Origin: Geomonas azotofigens
GTDB lineage: Bacteria > Desulfobacterota > Desulfuromonadia > Geobacterales > Geobacteraceae
DNA length: 64,000 bases
NCBI RefSeq assembly: GCF_018919395.1
Contig: NZ_JAHLME010000003.1
Span: 62,001 to 126,000, forward strand
Direction: 5' to 3'
Shown piece after piece: positions 8,015 to 18,420 of this stretch. Below the pieces are notes generated by a model that searched no databases, was not told the origin of the DNA, and worked only from the letters and a program-made list of their open reading frames with translations. A program made the translations under genes and the position numbers. Position 1 is the stretch's first letter; each line of letters opens with the position of its first letter.

Positions 8015-9985
8015 TCAGCAGTAATCTTCCCTTTTCAAGGGGAGGCGCACCTCGACCGTGGTCCCGGCGCCGATCTCGCTCTCTATGCCGATCTTGCCGT
8101 GATGCTGCTCCACGATCTGCCTGGTGATGGCGAGCCCCAGCCCGGTCCCCTTGACCTTGGTGGTGAAGAAGGGTTCGAAGATCCGCTCCATGTGTTCCGG
8201 AGAGATGCCGGCGCCGTTGTCGCGGAACTTGAGGCTCACCCACTCCTCGCCCCCCGGCTCGGTGCTCACCACGAGCTCGCCCCCCTTCTGCATGGCCGCG
8301 CCGGCGTTGAGGATCAGGTTGATGGCCACCTGGCGCAACTGGTCGCCGTCCACCATGATCGGCGGCAGGGTGTGGTCGAAGCTTTTCTTCACGGTGACGT
8401 GGTGCATGTCGGTGTGGTTCGCGGCGAAGTCGACGATCTGCTCCAACAGCTCGTTGATGTTGGTCTCCTCCAGCACCGGCTGCGGCGTCCGGGCATAGGA
8501 GAGGAGGTCCTGGACGATCTTCTTGCAGCGCTTGCTCTCGCGCTTGATCTCGTGGATGAACTTGTAGTTCGGGTCCTCAGGCGTCAGCTTCTTCTCGATG
8601 TAGGCCGCGTATCCCAGGATGACCCCGAGCGGGTTGTTGATCTCGTGGGCGACGCCCGAGGAGAGGACGCCAAGCGAGGCCATCTTCCCCTGCTGGGCGA
8701 GGTTCGCCTCCAGCTCCTTGTTGTGCTTGATGATCCTGGTCATCCGGTTGAAGGCGTGGGCCAGCTCGCCCAACTCGTCCTCGCTCTCAACCGGCATGGT
8801 CTCGTCCAGCCTTCCCTGCTTGACCTTGCGGATCACCTCGATCATCCGGCTGATCGGCTCGGTCATCACGCGCGAGGCGAGCAGCACCATGAACACCGAC
8901 AGCACCGAGACCAGGATGGTGAGGACCACCATGCTCTCCAGGATGCGCCCCTTGATGGCGTTGGCCTCCTGGTAGAACTCCTCCTCGTAGGAGCCGACGG
9001 CGACGATCCAGTTCCAGGGTTCGAAGTACTCGTAGCGCACGATCTTCATGCGCGGCGCCTCGTCCCCCTTGTTTTTCCAGGGGTAGCGGATCCAGCCGTT
9101 TTTGCGCTCGCACATCTCCTTGATGAAGTGCTGCCCGTTGAAGTCGACGGCGTTGAGGAAGTTACGCCCCTCGCCGGTTGGGTGGATCATGAAGTTGCCC
9201 GAGCTGTCCATGGCGAAGATGTAGCCGGTCTTGCCCACCTTCTTGCTCTTGATCTTCTCCTTGAGCGCCTCGAAGGAGCGGCGCTCGAAGGCCAGGTCCT
9301 CGTAGGTCTCCTCGAGGTACCCGCCGGCGGCGATGATCCAGTCCCACTCCTTGAAGTAGCGGTAGGCCACCACCTTCTTCCTGAGCGACTTGTCGCCCAG
9401 CGCCGTGTTCTTCCAGGGATAGACGATGTAGAGGACCTCGCCCGGCTTGGCGTTGTGCGCCTTTTCGATCATCTCCTTGATGAAATAGCGGCCGGTCTCG
9501 TCCCGGCTGCCGGAGACGTTGGCGCCCTCCTGGGCCACGTGGACCTTCAGCTCGCCCCGGCTGTTCATGGCGTAGATGTAGCCGGTCTTGCCGACGTTCA
9601 CCTTGAGGAGCGCGTTTCTGGCCTCGCGCATGGCGGTCGCCAGGTCCATCCGCCCGGACTTTTGCAGGTTGTGCTGGCTCTTGACGACGTTGTAGGCCAG
9701 TTCACTCACCGTCTTCAGTTCTTCGTGGAAGGTCTTTTCCTTGTCCTGCTTGTAGACCTGGAACTGCTGGTAGTGTGAGTTCAACAGGTCGACCGTGAAC
9801 GAGGCCATGTGCTGCAGGTCGTCCTTGCTGGTCTGGGTGATGCCGAGGTAGGCCTGCTTGGTGGAGATGTAGCCGATGATGCCACCCACCAGGAAAATGG
9901 GGATGATCACCAGGGGGAGCACCAGGACCACCATCTTCCAGCGCAGTTTCAGGTTCTTTATGACATTGAAGAGATATCTCTGCAC
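8015..9985 (-). CDS. double-Cache sensor histidine kinase
   Basis: 656 aa. Transmembrane helix at about 18-40, then a periplasmic region with two tandem Cache modules, each with a GKTGYI(Y/F)AM segment (132-140 and 251-259) and a W-(D/N)-W-I motif (214-217, 324-327). A second membrane helix lies at about 350-370. HAMP (371-420) follows, then the dimerisation/phosphoacceptor motif SSGVAHEINNPLG with H447, and an ATPase domain with DNGAG and GTGLGLA. Cache domains commonly bind small carboxylates or amino acids, which suits the acetate-symporter context, but the ligand is not known. The start is a GTG with a purine-rich GGGGGAG very close upstream. Partner of the regulator at 6595-7977. Confidence 0.92.
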   Translation of the reverse strand: MQRYLFNVIKNLKLRWKMVVLVLPLVIIPIFLVGGIIGYISTKQAYLGITQTSKDDLQHMASFTVDLLNSHYQQFQVYKQDKEKTFHEELKTVSELAYNVVKSQHNLQKSGRMDLATAMREARNALLKVNVGKTGYIYAMNSRGELKVHVAQEGANVSGSRDETGRYFIKEMIEKAHNAKPGEVLYIVYPWKNTALGDKSLRKKVVAYRYFKEWDWIIAAGGYLEETYEDLAFERRSFEALKEKIKSKKVGKTGYIFAMDSSGNFMIHPTGEGRNFLNAVDFNGQHFIKEMCERKNGWIRYPWKNKGDEAPRMKIVRYEYFEPWNWIVAVGSYEEEFYQEANAIKGRILESMVVLTILVSVLSVFMVLLASRVMTEPISRMIEVIRKVKQGRLDETMPVESEDELGELAHAFNRMTRIIKHNKELEANLAQQGKMASLGVLSSGVAHEINNPLGVILGYAAYIEKKLTPEDPNYKFIHEIKRESKRCKKIVQDLLSYARTPQPVLEETNINELLEQIVDFAANHTDMHHVTVKKSFDHTLPPIMVDGDQLRQVAINLILNAGAAMQKGGELVVSTEPGGEEWVSLKFRDNGAGISPEHMERIFEPFFTTKVKGTGLGLAITRQIVEQHHGKIGIESEIGAGTTVEVRLPLKREDYC

Positions 9986-10163
9986 TGCTCCCCCGGAAAA
10001 ATCCGTTTTCTTTTTGCCGCGATTGTCGTAAGTCTGTTTGAGTAGCAGGGCGGTATTTTGCTTTGGCTTACCGGCTTTGCGTTAGCCAAACAGCTTTTTG
10101 CAAACACTATCGGTACAGTATGCGCGATACTACCGTATACGGTGTGGGAAATGCCAGCCCTTT

Positions 10164-10181
10164 TTTCGCAATTTTGCAAAA
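10164..10181. promoter_or_regulatory. activator-site dyad, copy 4, between the kinase gene and the DUF2156 gene
   Basis: TTTCGCA-ATTT-TGCAAAA, matching the 7-4-7 dyads at 6380-6566. It lies in the divergent region, about 180 bp upstream of the kinase start and about 42 bp upstream of the rightward gene, where it overlaps that gene's candidate -35 box. Confidence 0.55.
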
Positions 10182-10194
10182 AAATGAGTATACT
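10165..10194 (+). promoter_or_regulatory. candidate sigma-70 promoter for the DUF2156 gene
   Basis: TTCGCA, 18-bp spacer, TATACT at 10189-10194. The -10 is good and the -35 is weak (4 of 6). The expected start leaves a leader of about 20 nt. Confidence 0.4.
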
Positions 10195-10222
10195 GTGACA
10201 GATTTTTCCCGGGAGAAACTAG

Positions 10223-11128
10223 ATGGAGATTCCACGTTACCCGCAAAGCCGCGCCCTCGACCTGCAGGACAAGCCCCTGCTGGACCGGCTTTTCGCCGAG
10301 TTGCAGCCCCGCATTTCGGAACTGACCTTCGCGAACCTGTACCTGTTCCGCAAGGTGCACGAGTACCGGCTGACGCTTCTGGGTGACGCGGTGTTGGCGC
10401 TGGGGCGCGGCTATGACGGCTGCGCCTATTTTCTCCCTCCCTTTGGCGGCGACATCGCCGGCGCGACCGGTGAGCTTCTGGACCAGGGACTTACCTTGTA
10501 CGGCGCCGATGACGCGTTCCTGGCGCGCTACCTGGAGGGTGGGGACGGTGTCGAGGCGATCGCGGATCGCAACAACTTCGACTACCTGCACCTGAAGGAG
10601 GAGATGGCGCAGCTCAACGGGAAGCAGTACCACAAGAAGAAAAACCGGGTGAACTACTTTCTCAACCGCCACCGGCACCAGGTGGAGATACTGAACGACG
10701 GGCATCTCCCGGGGACGCTGGCCCTCCTGGAGGAGTGGGGGCGGGTCAGGACGGAGATCGTGCCGCGGGGGACGGGGCAGGGAGGCTCGGTGCAGGGGGA
10801 GATCGAGGGCGCGGCGGAGGCGCTCAGGCTGCACCGGGAGTTGGGGCTTTCCGGGGTGGTGATCCTGGTCGATGGTGTCGTGCGTGGCTTTGCGCTCGGG
10901 GAGAGGCTGAACCGGGAGACGGCGGTCTGTCACTTCGAGAAGGGGGATCTCTTCATGGAGGGGCTGTACCAGTTGCTGGACCGGGAGTTCTCCCGGCTGT
11001 TGTTCACCGACTGCAGCTACCTGAACCGGGAGCAGGACCTCGGCGAGGAGTCGCTGCGGCAGGCGAAGCTCTCCTACCACCCGGTGGAACTGGTGGTGAA
11101 GTATCGGGTGAGGAAAGGGAGGGGCTAG
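10223..11128 (+). CDS. DUF2156 (GNAT-fold) family protein
   Basis: 301 aa. The sequence fits DUF2156, a double GNAT-like fold related to the catalytic domain of aminoacyl-phosphatidylglycerol synthases. Supporting segments are the N-terminal ELTFANLYLFR (about 33-43), HYKKKNRVNYF-like QYHKKKNRVNYFL (about 137-149) and the C-terminal G-x2-LNRETAVCHFEKGD. There are no membrane helices, so it is a soluble acyl- or aminoacyltransferase-like protein of unknown substrate. The ATG has GGGAGA nine bases upstream. The stop codon lies in the heptamer AGGGGCT-AGGGGCC that also recurs at 25073. It is convergent with mnmH, 22 bp apart. Confidence 0.75.
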   Translation: MEIPRYPQSRALDLQDKPLLDRLFAELQPRISELTFANLYLFRKVHEYRLTLLGDAVLALGRGYDGCAYFLPPFGGDIAGATGELLDQGLTLYGADDAFLARYLEGGDGVEAIADRNNFDYLHLKEEMAQLNGKQYHKKKNRVNYFLNRHRHQVEILNDGHLPGTLALLEEWGRVRTEIVPRGTGQGGSVQGEIEGAAEALRLHRELGLSGVVILVDGVVRGFALGERLNRETAVCHFEKGDLFMEGLYQLLDREFSRLLFTDCSYLNREQDLGEESLRQAKLSYHPVELVVKYRVRKGRG

Positions 11129-11150
11129 GGGCCAGGGCGGCGGTAGTAAT

Positions 11151-12182
11151 TTATTGCGCCAGCCGCGCGGCCAGGACCTCTTCCAACTCCTCGGCGGCCC
11201 GGTCGAAGTCCTCCATGTCGAGGTCGAACTCCGCTTCCCAGGTCCGGTTCTTGTAATAGACCTTGTCGTAGTAGTCGCAGACCAGTCCCGTCATGAAAGC
11301 TTCCATCTCCCAGCGCTCCAGGTTTTCGGCCAGTTCCTCGCACCGCTTTCCGCCGAGCTTCTTCCTGATGCGCTGCAGCGCAACGCCCATCTCCTCCTTG
11401 TACTCGGGGAGGCCGTATTCCTCGATCAGCCTGCGTACCCGGGTCTCGAGGCTCGCGTGGCACCAGACCCGGATCCCCTGCGCCATTTTCTGGTAGAAAT
11501 CACCCGGCAGGGAGACGCGGCCGATGCGCTCGCTTTCCCCTTCCAGGATGAGCGGTCGCCCGGCGGGCGCCTTGCGGCAGGCGTCCCATAAGAGCGACTC
11601 GAAGCGCTTCTGGGTGAGGTCCTGGTTCAGGCCGAGCTGGCCGAAGGCGGAACCGCGGTGGCAGGCGAGCCCTTCCAGGTCGAGCACCGAGTTGCCCCGC
11701 TCCTTGAGGCGCTGCAAGAGGGTGGTCTTGCCGATGCCGGTCATGCCGTGCAGCACGACGAGCGGTGTCTTGGGGAGGTACGGGTTGAAATAGTCGCCGA
11801 CCACGTGGCGGTAGCTCTTGTAGCCGCCGATCAGCTGCACCGCCTTCAGTCCGGCGAGGTCGAGGATCGAGGTGACCGTCTTGCTGCGCAGCCCGCCGCG
11901 CCAGCAGTAGACCAGGATGGGGCGGCCGGTCGCGCTGTCGGCGATCTGCCGCACCATCTCCGGGAAGCGGTGCGCGGTGAGCTCGAGCCCGCGCCGGCGC
12001 GCGGCGTAGGGCCCGGCCTCCTTGTGCAGGATGCCGATCTCGACCCTTTCGTCGTTGTCGAGCAGCGGGACGTTGATCGCTCCGGGGATGTGGTCCTCCC
12101 GGTATTCCAGGGGGGAACGGACGTCCACCAGCAGGTGGCTGTCCAGAAGTTCTTCGTTGAAGGGGGTCGTTTCCACGTACAC
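11151..12182 (-). CDS. mnmH: tRNA 2-selenouridine synthase MnmH (SelU)
   Basis: 343 aa, close to the family norm. An N-terminal rhodanese domain has catalytic C93 in VYCWRGGLRS, and a P-loop domain has GMTGIGKT at 146-153. The enzyme geranylates and then selenates 2-thiouridine at the tRNA wobble position using selenophosphate. The annotated start is GTG (VYVETTP) three bases from AAAGGAG; the second GTG, two codons on, has better spacing and may be the true start. No selD or other selenium gene is in the window, so the selenophosphate source must lie elsewhere. Confidence 0.92.
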   Translation of the reverse strand: MYVETTPFNEELLDSHLLVDVRSPLEYREDHIPGAINVPLLDNDERVEIGILHKEAGPYAARRRGLELTAHRFPEMVRQIADSATGRPILVYCWRGGLRSKTVTSILDLAGLKAVQLIGGYKSYRHVVGDYFNPYLPKTPLVVLHGMTGIGKTTLLQRLKERGNSVLDLEGLACHRGSAFGQLGLNQDLTQKRFESLLWDACRKAPAGRPLILEGESERIGRVSLPGDFYQKMAQGIRVWCHASLETRVRRLIEEYGLPEYKEEMGVALQRIRKKLGGKRCEELAENLERWEMEAFMTGLVCDYYDKVYYKNRTWEAEFDLDMEDFDRAAEELEEVLAARLAQ

Positions 12183-12238
12183 AGGCTCCTTTTTGGCGGG
12201 CTCATTATAGAGATGCGCCGCCTCGATTGCAACAATGA

Positions 12239-12258
12239 GGGCGAATAATTATTCGCCC
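12239..12258. repeat. perfect 20-bp palindrome
   Basis: GGGCGAATAATTATTCGCCC in the divergent region between mnmH and secA. There is no T-run, so it is not a standard terminator. It resembles dispersed intergenic palindromes seen in many bacterial genomes. Confidence 0.75.
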
Positions 12259-12331
12259 CCACGGTAGTCTGCGCTCACGTCGCACCCATTCCTCGACCCC
12301 CGGAAGGCCCTCATAGCAGGCGCCTTTTCAG

Positions 12332-12360
12332 TTGAGGGTTTCTCACTTTTGTGGTAGCGT
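12332..12360 (+). promoter_or_regulatory. candidate secA promoter
   Basis: TTGAGG, 17-bp spacer, TAGCGT at 12355-12360. This gives a leader of about 40 nt ending in AAGGAG before the secA ATG. Confidence 0.4.
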
Positions 12361-12406
12361 ACACTGTTTTTTTTATCCTGTTTTTACTGCTAAGGAGATT
12401 TCATAG

Positions 12407-15289
<2,883 letters not shown>

Positions 15290-15298
15290 GGAGGTTCT

Positions 15299-16474
15299 AT
15301 GAAAGGTTTTCGCTTTGCCGCCGTCGAGGCGGCCATCAAGAAGCCGGGCCGGCTCGACCTGGCGCTGATATTCTCTGATCTCCCCGCCCAGGTGGCGGCG
15401 GTCTATACCACCAACAAGGTGCAGGCGGCTCCGGTCATCATCTCGCGCCAGCGCTCGCAAAACGGCACGTGCCGCGCGCTTTTGGTCAACAGTGGCAACG
15501 CCAACGCCTGCACCGGCGAACAGGGGATGACCGACGCCCTCGAGTGCGGCAGGAGAACGGCCGAGGCGCTGGGGCTTTCCGACGAGGAACTCCTGATCGC
15601 ATCCACCGGCGTCATCGGGCAGCCCCTCCCCATGGAGCGCTTCCGGAAGGGGATCCAGCCGCTCGTGGACGGGCTCGACCACGGCACGCTGGACGACGTG
15701 GCCAAGGCCATCATGACCACGGACACCTTCGAGAAGATCGAGCGCCGCAGCGGCGAGGCCGGCGGCAAGCCCTACAGCATCTGGGGGATCGCCAAGGGGG
15801 CCGGGATGATTCATCCCAACATGGCCACCATGCTCTCCTTCCTGGTCACCGACGCCGACGTGGACGGCGCCTTCCTGAAGAGTGCCTTCACCCAGGCGGT
15901 GGACGGCTCCTTCAACGCCATCACGGTGGACAACGACACCTCCACCAACGACACGGCCGTCATCTTCGCCAACGGCGCCGCGGGGAACCCCGCGATCAAG
16001 GGTGGGACCCCGGAAGGGGCCGCTTTCGCCGCGCTCTTGCACGACCTGCTCCTCTCCCTGGCCAAGCTGATCGTGAAGGACGGCGAGGGGGCGACCAAGT
16101 TCGTCGAGATCAGGGTGAAGGGGGGCGCGACCCAGGCCGACGCCAAGAAGGCGGCGCTCGCCGTCGCGAACTCCATGCTGGTCAAGACGGCCTTCTTCGG
16201 CCAGGACGCCAACTGGGGCAGGATCATCGCCGCCATCGGGTACTCCGGCGCGCAGGTGGAGCAGGAGCGGGTGGAGATCCGGTTCGACGACGTGGTGATG
16301 GCGACCGGCGGCATCTTCGCCGGCGGTGACGCCGAGGCGGCCGGCACCCGCGTGCTGCAGCAAAAGGAATTCAAGGTCTCCATCGACCTGAAGATCGGCG
16401 GCGGCGAGGCCGTGGTCTACACGAGCGACCTCTCCTACGACTACGTACGCATCAACGCCGACTACAGGACCTGA
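15299..16474 (+). CDS. argJ: bifunctional glutamate N-acetyltransferase / amino-acid N-acetyltransferase ArgJ
   Basis: 391 aa, the usual ArgJ length. It makes N-acetylglutamate and recycles the acetyl group from N-acetylornithine in arginine synthesis. The self-cleavage site is in KGAGMIHPNMATML, with T177 as the expected new N-terminal nucleophile separating alpha and beta chains. Other family segments are VNSGNANACTG (63-73) and the C-terminal DLSYDYVRINADYRT. AGGAGG lies 5 nt upstream of the ATG. It follows secA by 9 nt. Whether it has both activities (ArgJ class I) cannot be told from sequence alone. Confidence 0.97.
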   Translation: MKGFRFAAVEAAIKKPGRLDLALIFSDLPAQVAAVYTTNKVQAAPVIISRQRSQNGTCRALLVNSGNANACTGEQGMTDALECGRRTAEALGLSDEELLIASTGVIGQPLPMERFRKGIQPLVDGLDHGTLDDVAKAIMTTDTFEKIERRSGEAGGKPYSIWGIAKGAGMIHPNMATMLSFLVTDADVDGAFLKSAFTQAVDGSFNAITVDNDTSTNDTAVIFANGAAGNPAIKGGTPEGAAFAALLHDLLLSLAKLIVKDGEGATKFVEIRVKGGATQADAKKAALAVANSMLVKTAFFGQDANWGRIIAAIGYSGAQVEQERVEIRFDDVVMATGGIFAGGDAEAAGTRVLQQKEFKVSIDLKIGGGEAVVYTSDLSYDYVRINADYRT

Positions 16475-16561
16475 TCAGGCACCTAACGCTGCCGCCTCTC
16501 CTTTGGGGCGGCACCGGCGCAGGCCGGTATCCCACTCTCCGCAAATGATGCTGGAGGCACA

Positions 16562-16969
16562 ATGAGCCGTACCTCGATTCTTTCGATAGCAACCGCTGTA
16601 GTGTTGGGAACTCTCGCCGGCTGGAGTCAGTCGTGGGCGGGCGACCTGAAAATCACGGAGATGGCGGTCACCACCAAGATCGTCAAGGGAAACCCTATCG
16701 ACTCGGTGCGCCGCATATCGTCCACTTCGGTCAAGGCGCTCTACTGCTTCACCAGGTTCTCGGCCCCCGAGGACACCGACACCACCATCAAGCAGATCTG
16801 GTATCTCAACGACGAGGCGGTGGCGGAATACGAACTGCCGGTCAAGGGGGCGCACTGGCGCACCTACAGCCGCAAGGTGGTCGAGAAGGGGCTTTCGGGC
16901 GAATGGCGCTGCGACGCGGTCGACACCGATGGGAAGGTCCTCAAATCGGTCACTTTCAGAATGAATTAA
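16562..16969 (+). CDS. secreted DUF2914 protein
   Basis: 135 aa. A signal peptide (1-26, ending SQSWA-GD) is followed by a single domain with the DUF2914 pattern: VKALYCFTRF (about 58-67), IKQIWYLNDEAVAEYEL, WRTYSRKVV and GEWRCDAVD near the end. DUF2914 domains are beta-rich and extracytoplasmic, with no established function. TGGAGG precedes the ATG. It starts 88 bp after argJ, and a serine hydrolase gene follows 37 bp downstream on the same strand. Confidence 0.8.
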   Translation: MSRTSILSIATAVVLGTLAGWSQSWAGDLKITEMAVTTKIVKGNPIDSVRRISSTSVKALYCFTRFSAPEDTDTTIKQIWYLNDEAVAEYELPVKGAHWRTYSRKVVEKGLSGEWRCDAVDTDGKVLKSVTFRMN

Positions 16970-17005
16970 ACAGGACAGCATCCAGCCAGGACCGAGAGAG
17001 TCACA

Positions 17006-18184
17006 TTGAGATTGAACACGTATTTTAGGGGGCGCGTGCGCACCCTGTTGAGCAGTATCTGCGGCTGTCTGCTGGTCATCCTCCTCGTCTCCGCCGCCCG
17101 CGCCGCCGACCAGCCCCGCATCGATTCCCTGATGAACGAGGCCATGGCGCGCAACCTCATCGCCGGCGGAGTGGTCCTCATCGGCAACCGCGACAAGATC
17201 CTCTTCGAGAAGGCCTACGGGCGCCTCTCACCCTTTCCCGACGCACCTCCCATGGCCACCGACACCATCTTCGACGTCGCCTCGCTGACCAAGGTCATCG
17301 CGACGACTCCCTCGATCCTCAAACTCGCGGAAGAGGGGAGGATCTCGCTGCTCGACCCCGTGACCAAGTGGTTCCCGGAACTGGCAGGGAAGGGGAAGGA
17401 GGCCATCCTCGTGATGAACCTGCTCACCCATACCTCCGGGCTGGACGACGTCCCGCTCTCCAGCGTGAATCCCATGCAGAGCGCCATCGAGGGGGCCGCC
17501 GCCCAGAAGCTCAAGGGGGAGGTGGGGAGCCGCTTTCGCTACGCCGACCTCAACTTCATCCTGCTTGCCGAACTGGTGCGCCGTGCCACCGGGGCTCCCC
17601 TCGACCTCTACGCCCAGGTCTCCTTCTACCGTCCGCTGGGCATGGGCGACACGGCCTTTCATCCCAAGGAGGCCATGCGCTGTTCGGGGACCATCAGCGA
17701 CGACCGCATCCTCTTCGGAGAGCCCCAGGACTACCTCTGCCGCCAGTTGGGTGGGGTGGCCGGGCACGCCGGACTCTTCGCCACCGCCCGCGACCTGTCC
17801 CGCTTCTGCCGCATGATGCTCTCCGGCGGCACCCTGGACGGCAGGCGCGTGCTCGCCAAGCGCACCGTCGACCAGATGACGGCTCCCTACTTCTCGCGCG
17901 GCGGGACCGTGGTCCGAGGCCTTGGCTGGGACATCTCTTCTCCCTTTTCCGCCCCCCGCGGCCAGGGATTCTCCCGGGTCTCGTTCGGCCACACCGGGTA
18001 CTCCGGAGGCTCGATCTGGATCGATCCGGCCACCGACACCTTCGTCATCCTGCTCACGTCGCGCCTGGAGTACAAAAAGGTGCATGAGATCAACAAGTTG
18101 CGCGGCGATATCTCGACGCTTGCCGCGCAGATCTTCGGCATCCCGGTGGAGTTCGGGGACATGGCCCGTTTCAATGACGAGTGA
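17006..18184 (+). CDS. exported serine hydrolase (beta-lactamase / class C penicillin-binding fold)
   Basis: 392 aa. Signal peptide at 1-33. The catalytic SxxK motif is S93-L-T-K96 in FDVASLTKV, the second motif is Y179-A-D in RFRYADLNFILL, and the third region is FGHTGYSGGS near residue 330. It belongs to the broad class C beta-lactamase/esterase family (PF00144); substrates of this family range from D-amino acid peptides to esters, so resistance should not be assumed. The start is TTG with GAGAG seven bases upstream; the next in-frame TTG is two codons later. Confidence 0.88.
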   Translation: MRLNTYFRGRVRTLLSSICGCLLVILLVSAARAADQPRIDSLMNEAMARNLIAGGVVLIGNRDKILFEKAYGRLSPFPDAPPMATDTIFDVASLTKVIATTPSILKLAEEGRISLLDPVTKWFPELAGKGKEAILVMNLLTHTSGLDDVPLSSVNPMQSAIEGAAAQKLKGEVGSRFRYADLNFILLAELVRRATGAPLDLYAQVSFYRPLGMGDTAFHPKEAMRCSGTISDDRILFGEPQDYLCRQLGGVAGHAGLFATARDLSRFCRMMLSGGTLDGRRVLAKRTVDQMTAPYFSRGGTVVRGLGWDISSPFSAPRGQGFSRVSFGHTGYSGGSIWIDPATDTFVILLTSRLEYKKVHEINKLRGDISTLAAQIFGIPVEFGDMARFNDE

Positions 18185-18206
18185 TTAATAAGAAAGGGCA
18201 AAAACC

Positions 18207-18235
18207 TTGACACCCTACGCCCTTTATGCTAGCTT
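18207..18235 (+). promoter_or_regulatory. candidate sigma-70 promoter upstream of the receiver-domain gene
   Basis: Perfect TTGACA at 18207-18212, 17-bp spacer, TAGCTT at 18230-18235. The predicted leader to the ATG at 18421 is about 180 nt, long for a simple gene. I saw no recognisable riboswitch in it. Confidence 0.5.
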
Positions 18236-18420
18236 TTTTTACCATTTTCAGTGTCATACTGGATATATTTGCGCCTGATTACGAACTGCCATTTCTGTCT
18301 GTCCTATGCCGAGAAATCTGTGAGCTTCTTTCCTGATCATCTCTGTCACAGCCGGGCGGCTCGAATTTGTCGTGGCAACATAAACTCCTGCAGAAAGCTT
18401 CCTAAGTAGAGGGGGGATAG

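Noticed and set aside
17006-18184. Beta-lactamase resistance gene
   Set aside because: The class C fold is shared with many esterases and peptidases; nothing in the sequence specifies beta-lactam hydrolysis.
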